Source of the DNA: Myxocyprinus asiaticus
Lineage: Eukaryota; Chordata; Actinopteri; Cypriniformes; Catostomidae
Length of the DNA: 64,000 nucleotides
Direction: 5' to 3'
NCBI RefSeq assembly: GCF_019703515.2
Contig: NC_059373.1
Span: forward strand, 16,505,281-16,569,280
Positions within the stretch are counted from its first letter, which is position 1; the number at the start of each line of letters is the position of its first letter. This document shows, piece by piece, positions 47,329-59,466 of the stretch. The position numbers were made by a program, and so were the translations under genes. A model generated the notes under the pieces. The model saw only the letters and a list, made by a program, of their open reading frames with translations. It made no database searches and was not told the origin of the DNA.

Positions 47329-49162
47329 TGTTGGGCCTCATGTATTCAGATAGAAGACAAAGGCAGGCCTAATACAGTCGTAAAACCTAACTCAAGCCCC
47401 CACCTTCCAAGTCGTAAATCTTACTGATAAAAATCGCGCCAAAATCAAACAAAGGGAGTCCAAAACAGACTACAAATCCATGAAGCCTTGCTCACAAAAG
47501 GATTGAACTCTCAACTCCTATTGGATGAGGCACACAACAGAACGTCCCTCAAACATGACATCATCGGGAGTTGAAATACCTCTGAAATGCTTTGTGAGTT
47601 GCTTCCAGCGACTTTGTTTGCAGCGTGTGGACGCAGCTCTTTGCTGCTCTCAGGTGCAACCTCGTGGCACAAGGAAGTAACGTCCGACTTGAAACTGTGG
47701 CCATACAATCTCCATCTCGCTGGACGAGTTGAGATTACTCTGTGTTCAACCGAACACTCTAACGGATCCGAAGGAGACCGCCGAGCAATTCGCATCTTCA
47801 TCCGTTTGCCTACAGAAGTGAAGAGATTAAAGATTTCTCTTCCATCTTCAATCAAGTCGACATTTCTGAGTTCTCCGCCAGCCCGCTGAGAATCAACAGC
47901 CGTACCGCCCGCCGACAGAGCGAGGAAACGGCCTCCCGTCATCACCCGAGCCTCAAGGAACCGGGTCAGAGTTAAAGGACGGAGGAAAACACATTCTACC
48001 TGTGTCCTCATGCGATTCAAGTAAGAGGTTTACGTCTGGGCAGAGATAGAATATTATAGTGTGTTATTCTTGTGTTTCAAGGTTTTGCTTGTACAGTTTA
48101 CGGACCGCCATGTCCACTCATTATTAATACTCAGGGTATTAATTATCACGAATTTGTTTTGCTGTATTGTGGTCCAACAAAAATTGTTGCGCAATTTCGC
48201 CATTGCGGGTGAGACAGCAACTGAGTTCATCCATTATAGAGTCAAATAACGCAGGACTTTTACGAGCCCCGCTCGTAAAACCGCGTCTCTGAGTGATAAA
48301 CTGAGAGCTGCTTTCTCTCCCACTATTGCGAAATCGGCTTTAGGGCTGTCAGTTCTCTCTCTCTCGTACTAACCACACACCCACACACACACTGTCACAC
48401 ACACCTTATGTGTTATAGGATTATTTTATTTCCATATCTAATCATATCACTGTTTAGTTTGTAGTTGTAAGTCGGAAGTTTATTGACTGCATTGTATTAA
48501 TTATTAATTGATATTACTGCATAAATAAACTTTGTTTATATTACAAAGAGAAGTGTTTTGGTTTGTTTTGCATACACCTGTGTCATGCTGACGGGATGTC
48601 AGTGCTCGGATTCAAACCTTCATTCATTGTTTTTTTCCCTGAAAATCGATATTCTTCGGATGTCGATTTTCCTAAGAAAACAATCTAATATTGAGACTGT
48701 TTTACTATTTGGTTATTAGTCCCTGATTTCAGGGTGGTTCCCCGTCAATGTTAATCCTTATTAATATTCTTTTGATTTTTGATAATTGATAATTATCTTT
48801 GATGGTTGTTGAATTTGAATGATCAGTAAGCTAGTGTTCATTTTAATTAATGTTTCATCGATGTTAACAATTAACGATTATCTTTGATAATTGTTGATTT
48901 TAAAGGATTAAAAAAGCTAACATTGATTCTCATCAATGTTCCATTGATTTTAATAATTAATAATTATCTTTGATAATTATTAATTATTGCTAATAACCAA
49001 ACTTGCTCCTAAACGTAGCACACTACATTTACTGGAGCCCCATGTGAGGTTTTAATGAGTTAGATTCAATTGATTAATTTAAATATTAATTAATAACTAC
49101 AGAAATAATTATTAATTATTTCTGATAGTAACTCTGATCTAAACAACCAGTAAAGCCCTACA
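47329..49162. mobile_element. large solo LTR, 1.83 kb, 4-bp target duplication
   Basis: It begins TGTTGGGCCTCATG and ends AAAGCCCTACA, so the ends form TGT(T/A)GGG inverted repeats. It is flanked by GTGA at 47325-47328 and 49163-49166 and interrupts a family-A MITE. AATAAA lies near 48524. ACTGGAGCCCCATGTGAGG at about 49031-49049 looks like a tRNA primer site, which would normally lie outside an LTR; if it is one, this is a deleted element and not a plain solo LTR. The 169-residue - strand frame inside has no known domain. Confidence 0.7.
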
Positions 49163-49310
49163 GTGAATCACTATCAACTGCCATTTTATTAAAAAGATGG
49201 GCTTGTTTCATTAAATATTTTTGTGTTCTGCATAAGAAAGAAAGTCATAGGGGTTTGAAAGGACATGTGGATTACTAAATAATGACAGAATTGTCATTTT
49301 TGTGTGAAAT
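49163..49310. mobile_element. foldback MITE (family A), right part, split by solo LTR
   Basis: It continues the element cut at 47328 and closes with 'gacagaattgtcatttttgtgtga'. Confidence 0.65.
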
Positions 49311-49458
49311 ACACATTCGTAGGCTCTTTGAGCTTTTGTCTTTTTTACATTCAGCTCACTACTCCATGCTGATCATGAATCTCCATCCATCCTCCTTTCC
49401 CCTCTTTCTCTCTGCAGCACTATCATTTACTCACTTTGGCTCTCTCTCTCTTTTATGA

Positions 49459-49599
<141 letters not shown>

Positions 49600-49919
49600 T
49601 AATAAAACATCAGTGCAAGGAATGGCCAGAACGGCTCACCAGGCCACCCACAAATCAGAGAAACAGCAAGTTGAAATGAATGTAGAGGTGACAGTGCAGC
49701 AGCTCCAGTTTGACCACTTCATTTCCTTGCTGTCAGGCAAGGATGCATGGGTTCCCCAGGGGAAGAGCCCTTTTGAAGAGCTAATGGTCCTATGGAAGTA
49801 ATTTTGCACCAGCTGGGAGCCCCACTTCCCACAGTCCTAACTAACACCTGACCTTAAAAACTGTGCCAGGCACAATGGCCACTGGCAAAGCGTTAAACCC
49901 TGTGATGCTGAGCCATTCT

Positions 49920-50228
49920 TAAAGGGGTAGTTCACCCAGAGCTGTAAATTCTGTCACCATTTACTCATCCTCTTGTTGTTCTTAACCCATATGCCTTTCT
50001 TCCTTAGAACATAAAAGGATATATTAGGCAGAATATTAGCCTCGGCCAATATTCACTTTCATTGCATGGAAAAAAGATGCAATAGAAGTGAGTGGAGGCT
50101 AAAATTCTGCCTTCAGAAACATTTCCTTTTGTGTTCCTTGGAAAAAAGTAATATGGGTTTGTAATGACATAAGGGTAAATAATGACATTATTTTCATATT
50201 TCAGTGGAACTATCCCTATCCCTTTAAA
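49920..50228. mobile_element. foldback MITE (family A), both ends present
   Basis: AAAGGGGTAGTTCACCCAGA at the left and 'gtggaactatccctatcccttta' at the right, with the family's internal segments. About 310 bp. Confidence 0.75.
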
Positions 50229-52709
50229 CTAGCTTCACCAGAGGGAATGGTAAAAATAATTATATAATGTTTTAGACAGGTTTCCTAAACACTGCCCCCA
50301 TCTGCCATTGGTTAAAAGACCCAAAAAGTCCCACCCAAAACTTACACCACTGGATGAGCCAGTGTTGCTGTGTTGGTCTGGGGTGTGTTTCCCGAACAAC
50401 AACATACCTCATTGCTTAACCACCATAGTATGATGCATCGTTGGAGAAATTAACTAGCTAGTCACGACTGATTACTGAAATCGTAGTAACTATTTCGCAC
50501 ATCCATTGTTTGAACCACGTTGGTTCAACAACATAGAGTTGTCGTTAATGGTGTTACACAGTGGGTGGAGTAATAACTTCCGGAAAAAAATAATTATAAT
50601 AGCTCATTTACACATACTCCAGAAAGACGTTTAATGAGAGAAAGCTACTGATGACACGAAATTGGCATGCACTGTGTAATTTTGTATTTATTTTTTTTTA
50701 ATGCATGTAAACGTAATCAAACTCTTGACAAATTGAAAGATATATATGGAATAAAAAGATATAGAAGCCTCAGCGAAGTGAAATAATGTCCACAGAGCAC
50801 TATGCTTCTAACCACAGGTAAAGAGCTGTAGTTCCAACCACACAACTGTTTAATGCTGTTTGCAAATGTTCGTTAGAACTACAGTTTCGGGAAACACCAA
50901 GTTGTTGAACTATGTTTTTAATGATGGAACTTACGAACATAGTTGGCTAACGATGCATTTGGAAAAGCACCCTTGATTGAGAATCTTAAACAAACAATTT
51001 TCATGAAAATCAGCCTACAAATGGCTTACTTATACAGTAGTCTATTAAACTGGGATAGGAGAAAGTATTTTAATTTTTTTTTTTTTTTTTTTACACACTT
51101 CCCTTTTTAGTAAATTTTTATGACTGTTCTATTACATTTTGTGTGAATTGGATGAGCCCATGTACTTGATGTCATGTCATTTATTTTTTATTTTTTTCTT
51201 AGAACTTCACAGTTCTCTGCTCTCCTAATTTAATTTTGATCTGAAGGACAATTCCACCCCCCCCCCCCCTTATTTTCCTATATCCATTCATCTGTAGCTA
51301 TACTTATATTTTGTCCGCAATCTTGAGAGTTTTCAGCTATTACCTGTCAAATGGTGTCTGGATAAACATTACGGATAAACCAAATTTGACAACATCTGAG
51401 CAATTAAACCTAAGAAACAAGATAAGCATTGTGCTTAGGCTTGGGCTAGTCTGTTGCTGGATTTAACACTGGTTTTTCATTCTAATCTATGGAACTCCTT
51501 CAGAACTGGGTTATGTCTGTGAGTTTATTTTATTTCCTGTCTTGATATGCAATGTTGGAAGCATTGCATTGGAGGCCCCAGGCTATCAGGATGAGTGCCT
51601 GGGTGGCACAGGCTCGGATACAGGGGCCTGACTGAATCAGTGTGGTCGGCTGGGGAAAGGCAGTCAGGCACTGCAGCGCCTGGACCACAAGAAGCCCTTT
51701 CAGGGGCCATGCCACCTGGTGGTTTGAGCGGGCTTGAGCCATGCTAACTCTGCCCAGCACAGCCACTCACATCTGCCCATCTGTCCGCACCGCCTCATCA
51801 CAGAGGCTGCAATCAATGGCTGCTTCACAGCCGGGCCTGTGAAATACTGTATGCTCCATTTACTGCCCCACATTAAACACTGTATGGAGTAAATATATTT
51901 CCTGGCCATGGAAGTTTTTCTAACATTGACATTTATGTTGGAGTTCCATCAAGCATTGATGAAGCAGCTGTACCAACACTCCAATCATTCTTTGCTCTGG
52001 GGGTGTTTAGAGGCATCGATGGGACCTGGGACAGAGAAACAACAAAGAGTGTGGCCATGACTTTAAGGGAGATTCTTGACAGCTTTACCACCGAGATCAC
52101 ACTGATATTAAAAGGTGAAGATTAATTTGATGAGATTGGGACAGTGTAACCAGTCGGGTGGCTTCGTTTGTTTGTAAGCGGCACTTCTCTGGGCCTAATC
52201 AGACCCACAGTCAATGAATGCTTACAAGTGCACTTATTCATAGAGAGAACAGTGAGGTATTTATGGAAATTTTGTTGATTGTTGCTCAGATGACTTAATT
52301 GTTCACACTTTTCTGGAAGATTTCACTTCATTACAGGATTGAAAATGTTCACTTTAAAATTGTCAGGTTACCATTATAATTAATGCACAGGCATTGCTGT
52401 CAACAGATGTTTGATATGGCTAGATTACCAGCAGTACATCAACTTCAATCATGTTGATTGTCAAGTATCTAAAACCCTCTCAATCATCAAGTAGTGTTTC
52501 TATTAAATATAAGAGTGGTTTTATAATTTTTGAATTATTCGATTTAAAATATTAACAATTTATTGTGGGAATATTCTTTACTCCTAATCTTCTTTTTTTT
52601 TTTTCTTTTTTTTTTCTTGCATTCTTCGGTGGTAAATGAGGACAACTACAGTGTCTATGTTCATCTTTTAAAGCCCCATGGAATAAAAATGTGACTTTTG
52701 TGGCTTTTA
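50229..52709. other. intronic sequence with one inverted-repeat element and a possible conserved block
   Basis: 50381-50975 is an inverted-repeat element (GGTGTGTTTCCCGAAC at 50382, GTTTCGGGAAACACC at 50884). T-runs lie at 51066-51092 and 52589-52617 and a C-run at 51255-51268. 51540-51910 is repeat-free and GC-richer. No extra trps1 exon is seen. Confidence 0.5.
50381..50975. mobile_element. inverted-repeat DNA element
   Basis: The left end GGGTGTGTTTCCCGAACAAC has an inverted counterpart at 50884-50898, with further related sequence to about 50975. No transposase. The exact right border is unsure. Confidence 0.5.
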
Positions 52710-53297
52710 GGCTTTGTTCAGACTGCCACTAAAAATCAGATTTTTTTGCATATCCAGATTGTATCCAGATGAGTTTTTGATAGTCTGGACAGCAAAAAAC
52801 CACATGAAATCAGATTTTTACGAATCTGATTCAAACCACATCGGGAGGTGGTTTCAAATACGATTGAAATATGATTTTTTTCAGATGCGTCTCAGTCCAG
52901 ACGCTCTGGCTGCTCAAAAAGGATTTCAAATGGTCTTTTGTGTCACTCTTAACATGACACACAACGATGACGTAAAAAATCGGTGACTGCAGCACGGAAC
53001 ATCACAATATTTACCAGTCACCTCTGTCACTGAGTTTTTCTTGTGCGACGGAGGAGTTCTGCACCACAGCTGGACAGGGCGCTTATTTGGAGAGCGAGAT
53101 GATACACCCGCATCTGTTTTGAAAGCATCGTCATGTGAGTACGCCTACATCGTTACCAATGCAACCCATGCAGATAGGTTGGTTATGTCTGAACGTACAA
53201 ATCTGATTTGATCACGTGCAGTTAATAGTGCGGACTGTTGGCCTGAAAAGATCTGATTTGAGAAAAAATCTGATTTGCCTACAGTCTGAACATAGCC
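52710..53297. mobile_element. inverted-repeat MITE, 588 bp
   Basis: The left end GGCTTTGTTCAGACTG and right end CAGTCTGAACATAGCC match at 15 of 16 positions when inverted. The interior has repeated 'aaatctgattt/aatcagattt' subterminal motifs at both ends. No target duplication was clearly read; hAT-like is possible. Confidence 0.75.
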
Positions 53298-55213
53298 GTA
53301 GTTAGATATTTAATTTGAAGCCATTTACTGTAATTGCAAGTATACTCTTAAAAATGGACAAAACCAGACTTTTGCAAATATACACATTAAAATATACAGT
53401 CTCTCATTTTCAGGAGTATGAACCTATGATATTGATATTCCTTCCATTATATAGAGTTTTGTCCAATCAGATGTGCTATAGAATACCGTCTCTCCCCTTA
53501 ATAACACCTGTAACCAATTAGCAAGTAGCAAATCATAGTTCATGGCTGTGATGTAACTAAAGCCTATTGGCTATTATTTTAAAAGGGACAATCCCTTTGA
53601 TGCATCCCACCTAAACTTGCAGTTTCAATAGGATTTACGCCAACACAGTAATGAAAACTGCGCTCGTCAAACTATTTTATGGTGTCTTTAAGGGAAGGGA
53701 TTATTTATAATTAATTACTACAGTTTGCAAACCCAGACCAAAGCCAAACATTTGTTTTTTATTCAAATGATTACATCCAGCACTGGAACACTGAACATTT
53801 TGATTTCCCTCAGCTTTTCTAATAAAAATATCGATCGCATAGGTCTGTATTTCATCAGTTATAGCTCAACACTCACCTTTGATGAAATAACTCTCATAAC
53901 TTTGTGGTGAGATAATCTAATGCCCCTACATTCTAGCAGTGGACTGAATGACCAGTGTGGCATACACTTTTTTGTATTTGTTGTGCTTTTCTTTGTTCTT
54001 TTACCAAAAAGTAGCTTCTGTATTGGACCATAAGGTTGTGTACATCGCACTCCACTAGAAGCTAATAAACACGACGCAGAGAAATAACAGCCCGCAGGGA
54101 CCCTCGAAACACTGACTGTATGATTGTTTGTTTGTCTGATGTTTGTGTTTTTGGTTTTAGCTGTTGGATGCTAAATCATTGTTGCCAGTTTGATTCCTGG
54201 AGGAGAGAGAGAGGGATGGGGGGTGCGTTTAGTAGAAGACTTCTTGTAGTCTTTCAAGTCCTTGGTTTGAGAAATAATCGGGATGACTGTTTCACTGATG
54301 CCGTACTTACCAGCGGAGACTTTGTCCTTCACGTCAGCCCCGCAGTTGGTTTCCAGTAGTACTTTTTATACTTTAGAATAAAAACTTTTATAAGCTGTAC
54401 AGAAATCATTTCATAATAGCACCTCATAAAACCACATTTTAGATGGCCCTAAATGGAGGTCTGGGCCAAAACACATTGCAATAATAAATGTCTCAGATTT
54501 TATCTTCTATTAATAGGGCTTGACGTGCACACAGTTGTGCGTCATGTCCGACATAAAACCCGTGGCCGCCTCGGTTTTTAACTTGAGATTCACCATCATG
54601 GATATGTGGAGCATTCTTTAAAAAAAAGTTTCCCTCAGCTCCCAAACTCTGACCACCCCTTGAAACAAGAAAACCCAAAAGGTAGAAAAAATAGTGGTGA
54701 ACTCTAGAATAGCAATGAGGTTTTGTTCACATTCAGTATTATAAAAAATATATATATTTTCTCGGTTTCATACACCGTTCTTACTCTAACTGTCCAAGCT
54801 AGATGAGATTATATGAATAGAGATATATTTAACTTTGCTGAGTATGTGAAAAAGAGTGAAGAGATGGTTGTTTGTGTATTTTGTCAGCAGTACCAAGAAT
54901 TAAGTACTTTTGACCATTACTTCCAGGTACCTCAGTTTTAGGATTTAATATATTTTTCATAGAGAGGAACAGTTGCTTGCCAAGCTGTGATTGTATTGAC
55001 TTAACGATCAGTTATATATTATTACAAAACAGGAGAACTTAGAATTCTTTTCTTTTTTTTTTTATTAATGTGCTACACAAGGGACACAAGAAGTGATGTG
55101 TGCACAAAATACAGAACTGCATAATATTCTGTTTTTCTTTGTACCATAAAATGCAGAGATTAAAATTGTATTTGATGCAACACCAATAAATGCACAACGG
55201 CCACCAAACATAT
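53298..55213. other. intronic sequence without recognised gene
   Basis: No repeat that I can name with confidence and no exon. 54120-54360 contains a purine-rich GAGAGAG stretch; the rest is mixed. Confidence 0.35.
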
Positions 55214-56614
55214 AAACTTAACAAAAAAAGATACGTCCTCTCACTTTCAACTGCTTTTTTTTTCAGCAGACTTAACATGCATAAATATTTGTATGAACAT
55301 AAAAAGATTCAACAACTAAGACATAAACTGAACAAAGGGGGAGTCAAAATCAAAAGTAACAGTCAGAATCTGGTGTGGCCACCAGCTGCATTAAGTCCAT
55401 TACTTCAGTCCATCTCCTCCTCATGGACTGCACCAGATTTGCCAGTTCTTGCTGTGAGATGTTACCCCACTCTTCCACCAAGGCACTTGCAAGTTCCCAG
55501 ACATTTCTGGGGGGAATGGCCTTAGCACTCACCCTCCGATCCAACAGGTCCCAGACATGCTCAATGGGATTGAGATCCGGGCTCTTCACTGGCCATGGCA
55601 GAACACTGACATTCCTGTCTTGCAGGAAATCACGCACAGAACGAGCAGTATGGCTGGTGGCATTGTCATGCTGGAGGGTCATGTCAGGATGAGCCTGCAG
55701 GAAGGGTACCACATAAGGGAGGAGGATGTCTTCCCTGTAACGCACAGCGTTGAGATTGCCTGCAATGACCATAAGCTCAGTCTGATGATGCTGTGACACA
55801 CCGCCCCAGACCATGACAGAACCTCCACTTCCAAATCGATCCCGCTTCAGAGTACAGGCCTCGGTGTAATGCTCATTCCTTCGATGATAAATGCAAGTCC
55901 GACCATCACCCCTGGTGAGACATAATCGTGACTTGTCAGTGAAGAGCACTTTTTGCCAGTCCTGTCTGGTCCAGCGAAGGTGGGTTTGTGCTCATAGGCG
56001 ATGCTGATGACGGTGATGTCTGGTAAGGACCTGCCTTACAACAGGCCTACAAGCCCTCAGTCCAGCCTCTCTCAGCTTACTGCAGACAGTCTGAGCATTG
56101 ATGGAGGGATTGTGCAATCCTGGTGTAACTCAGGCAGTTGTTGCCATCCTGTACCTGTCCCACAGGTGTGATATACTGTGCAGGTGTTGTTACACGTGGT
56201 CTGCCACTGGGAGGATAATCAGCTGTCCTTCCTGTCTCCCTGTAGTGCTGTCTCACAGTACGGACATTGCAATTTATTGCCCTGGCCACATCTGCAGTAC
56301 TCATGCCTCCATGCAGCATGCCTAAGGCACGTTCACGCAGATGAGCAGGGACCCAGGAGATCTTTTTTTTTATATTAAGAGTCAGTAGAAAGGTCTCTTT
56401 AGTGTCCTAAGTTTTTATAACTGTGACTTTAATTGCTTACCGTCTGTAAGCTGTTAAGTGTCTAAACGACCGTTCCACAGGTGCATGTTCATTAATTGTT
56501 TATGGTTCATTGAACAAGCATTGAAAACTTAATTTTTGTATTTAAAGATTATTACAAAATTATCTTTAAAATACAGTGTCCTGAAAAAGGGACCTTTCTT
56601 TTTTTGCTGAGTTT
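55214..56614 (-). mobile_element. Tc1-like element (family 5), complete length
   Basis: The ends are AAACTTAACAAAAAAAGATA at the left and CTTTCTTTTTTTGCTGAGTTT at the right, an imperfect inverted repeat. The 1.4-kb body carries a broken transposase on the - strand. It sits in the last trps1 intron, antisense to the gene. Confidence 0.88.
55350..56340 (-). pseudogene. Tc1 transposase, frameshifted; catalytic core open
   Basis: The N-terminal helix-turn-helix region reads from about 56340 (MLHGGMSTADVARAINCNVR; 56077-56319). Frameshifts separate it from a middle piece (about 55950-56070) and from the 199-residue core frame ending at 55350. That core keeps all three catalytic acids in context: LFTDKSR, LQHDNATSHT and SPDLNPIEHVW. 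At least two frame breaks before the core make the gene inactive, though the core itself is intact. Confidence 0.85.
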
Positions 56615-59087
56615 AGTTCATTTTGTTGTAATTTACTCTGCACCATGTCATCTGAACACAGTATGACTTTTTATATTCTATTAAAAATTCTTCACCTTTT
56701 TTTTGGAGCTTGGCAGTATAAATCACTAATCACTTTTCTTGTATGGACAACAGAAGCTCAGACATTCATCCTCAGGTATCATTTTATGTTCCACAGAAGA
56801 ATTAAAATACTATAGAATAGAAATTACCTAGGGGTGAGTAAATTCTGACAAAATTTTAACCTAAAATATGTCTTGTCAGTTGTTTTTGTTGTGGCGGAGA
56901 GGCGTAGATATAATCGCAGGTTGTGAAAAGCGAATATTTTATTGCCTCTGTTTTGATTGAATGCCTAAAACAGAAATGGTAAATGTCAGGTACTCATATC
57001 TGAGATAAGCCAGTTGATAAATCAAGAATAAAATAGAAACAGAGAAGAGGAAAGAATCCGACTCTATGGAGTGTGTAGAGAGGACCTGACATGGTCTAGC
57101 AGTAGAGGGCACTCTTTCTATTTGTCAGACTTTCATCCCCTTCCTCTCTTCAGACAGACAGTCTGACAAGTTCCAAAAAATGAGAGCTTTCATTCTAACA
57201 CCATCCATCACAGAGCATTAACTGAACTTATGCAGCACAGTTATATTTGTTTTAGATTTTACTCTGTCCCCCAGTGGCCCAGCATTCCTCAAAATATGCA
57301 TCTCCTATTTCTTCCCTTTGAACATATGGTACAGAGCCAAAGGCTAGGTTGAGATGGCTTTGTTGGAGCCACATTTTTGCATAAATAAAAGGAGAAAATT
57401 CACAGGGTACAGGAGAATGATATGTACCTTCTGTCATACTGAACACTCCTAAAGCTTCTGTTATTCAGTTTGCTCCTCTTTGAGAGGGATTTCTTTCCTT
57501 ACACAGGGAACATGATGGTGGATCTGGGTGCTACAAAGGCAAGTTGCATCCATACATGATTAGTTCCCCCAGTGTGTCTCCACCTCAATGTCAACAAGCA
57601 ATAGGGTGGCGGTGTTGGTTGTAGGGTGCCTTCCACAGATCTGTAGAAATTATGGGAGGGGGGAGGGTGCGACATGGCTTCACCCTGTTCTTCTGCCAAT
57701 TATCTCTGGCTCCGGATGATTTGTGGGTGATCTCTGCAGTGAGTAAGTGAGGACATGGAAGAATCTCTCTGGCTGTACAGCAGAGAACAAAATGAGTTCT
57801 CTGCGTCACCTTACTAAAAAAAAATTCCACTTGTGCCACTGCCTACAAGAGGCACTGTGGAATCTGAGCACAGAAAAATAGATTATAGATGAGTCAAGAT
57901 AAATCAGTAATGATCGAAAAAACAATTGTTCCATTCTTTCCCTTCTGTTGCATGAAAATGTACCTCACTTCTCTCCAACCACAGTAGTTTCCATTTTAGC
58001 ATGGACATAAATGATGAGAAATGAGAAGGAAAATACAGTTTCCTCAGGCTTATTCTCGGAAAGTAGCACAGTTGATAATAGTTTCACCCTTTCGGTAATT
58101 AATCCAAAAACTTTACTACACTAATACAGCGTTTTCAAATTTGTCCATTTGGGAGAGCATTTTTGAAAAGCTCAGTTTCTGTTGGACAAAAACGGTCTCA
58201 GTGTGGATGGAAGGCCAAAACATAGAGAAAAAGATACATTTTCAAATGTATTTAAAGTGCAAGTAATCTTAGTCTCAGTCACCAATACACTTCCATTGTA
58301 TGGAAAAGTGATGCAATGAAAGTGAGTGGTGACTGATCTCCTTATGTATTCCAGAATTTAGATTTTTGGCTGAGGTCTTAAGCCATGTTTAATTTTCATG
58401 TTTTTCAATGTATGTATGTGTATATAAAGTTTTTATTATTATTATTATTATTATTATATTATTATTATTTTATGAATTTTTAGCTTTTTGTTGGCTGAGC
58501 AATTGACAACAGCTACACAACAGTACAATCCATTGAACAGACTGTACATTTGTTCCCCACAGCCTTAATTTCATTTGAGGCAAATTAAATACAGTATGCT
58601 GTCTACCCTGACTAAGTTTTAGAAACTCCTAAAAATCACTGACTTAAGGGATTGAGAGTGTACTCTACTAGTTAACATTCACTTACATTTGTAAAATCAC
58701 TGAACTACTTGGAATTTAAGCTAGGCTACAGAGTCTAATTACAACAAAGCAGTAATTAATAGCCTTTTGATGGCAGATTACTATGCTAACCAGCCTAATT
58801 ACAGGAGTGTGTCCTCAGACTCCCAGAAGGGATAAATAATTTCACTAAAATCACAATATTAGATCAAAGACCTTTTTAAGAGGCAATAAAAATAGATGCA
58901 AGCCCAGTCTCGCTTAAACACACTTGTGTATTTGTTTTGTGTTTTTTAAACACTTGGAGGTTGTTTAAAAGCTTTCCCAAATCAATATTACAAACCTGAC
59001 ATTTTCAACATCCGGCTGCTGTCTTTTGTTTTTGGGCCACATCTGAGTGTTCAATAAAAAGTGGAGGTTTATATTCAATATTAAATA
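56615..59087. other. intronic sequence with MITE scraps
   Basis: Family-A MITE pieces lie at about 56755-56870 and 58255-58345 ('cacttccattgtatgg'). An ATT microsatellite is at 58433-58470. The rest is unclassified, without coding exons. Confidence 0.4.
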
Positions 59088-59380
59088 CATCATATGGCCA
59101 AAAGTACTGTATGAGGACACCTGAACACCATTCCCATATGTGCTTGTTGAACTTAACAGTTGTGGTTTATCAAATTTCCACACTGAATCTGAGCATAGTT
59201 GAGCCAAACCCATCTGTCACAAGACAGATCATAGTCTAAGAGATCCAATTTAGGTCATAACTCAATTTTGACTAAATGTGGAGTTACTACATTTTGCCCA
59301 TGCTTTACAAATGTGTCTTTACTGGAATAGCCAAGTCCTTTACTTAGAAGGGGGTGTCCACATACTTTTGACTTTGTAGT
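59088..59380. mobile_element. short Tc1-type MITE just upstream of the last exon
   Basis: The left end 'catatggccaaaagtactgtatgaggacacc' and right end 'ggggtgtccacatacttttgactttgtag' are inverted copies. It ends about 85 bases before the splice acceptor at 59466. No transposase. Confidence 0.65.
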
Positions 59381-59466
59381 GAATATGTGAAGATTATTAT
59401 AGGGAATGCAAAGACATGGTTATTTCAACATAGCACTGAAGAATCATTTGAATGTTTCTTTTTCAG

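Noticed and set aside
47511..48020. 169-residue open frame on the - strand
   Set aside because: It lies wholly within the LTR-like insertion 47329-49162, has no recognisable domain, and both strands there are GC-richer, which yields long chance frames.
49031..49049. Retroviral primer-binding site implying a full provirus
   Set aside because: No gag, pol or env-like frames occur to the right; host MITE sequence resumes at 49163 after a target duplication. Kept only as a caveat on the LTR call.
54299..54350. GTACTTACCAGCGGAGA stretch resembling the 5' end of U1 snRNA
   Set aside because: Similarity stops after a few bases; no Sm site, no later stem-loops and no snRNA promoter elements are seen.
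59452..59466. ATG at 59452 as start of a separate 388-residue gene
   Set aside because: It lies in the pyrimidine tract of a splice acceptor; the protein joins in frame to the GATA exon as in TRPS1.
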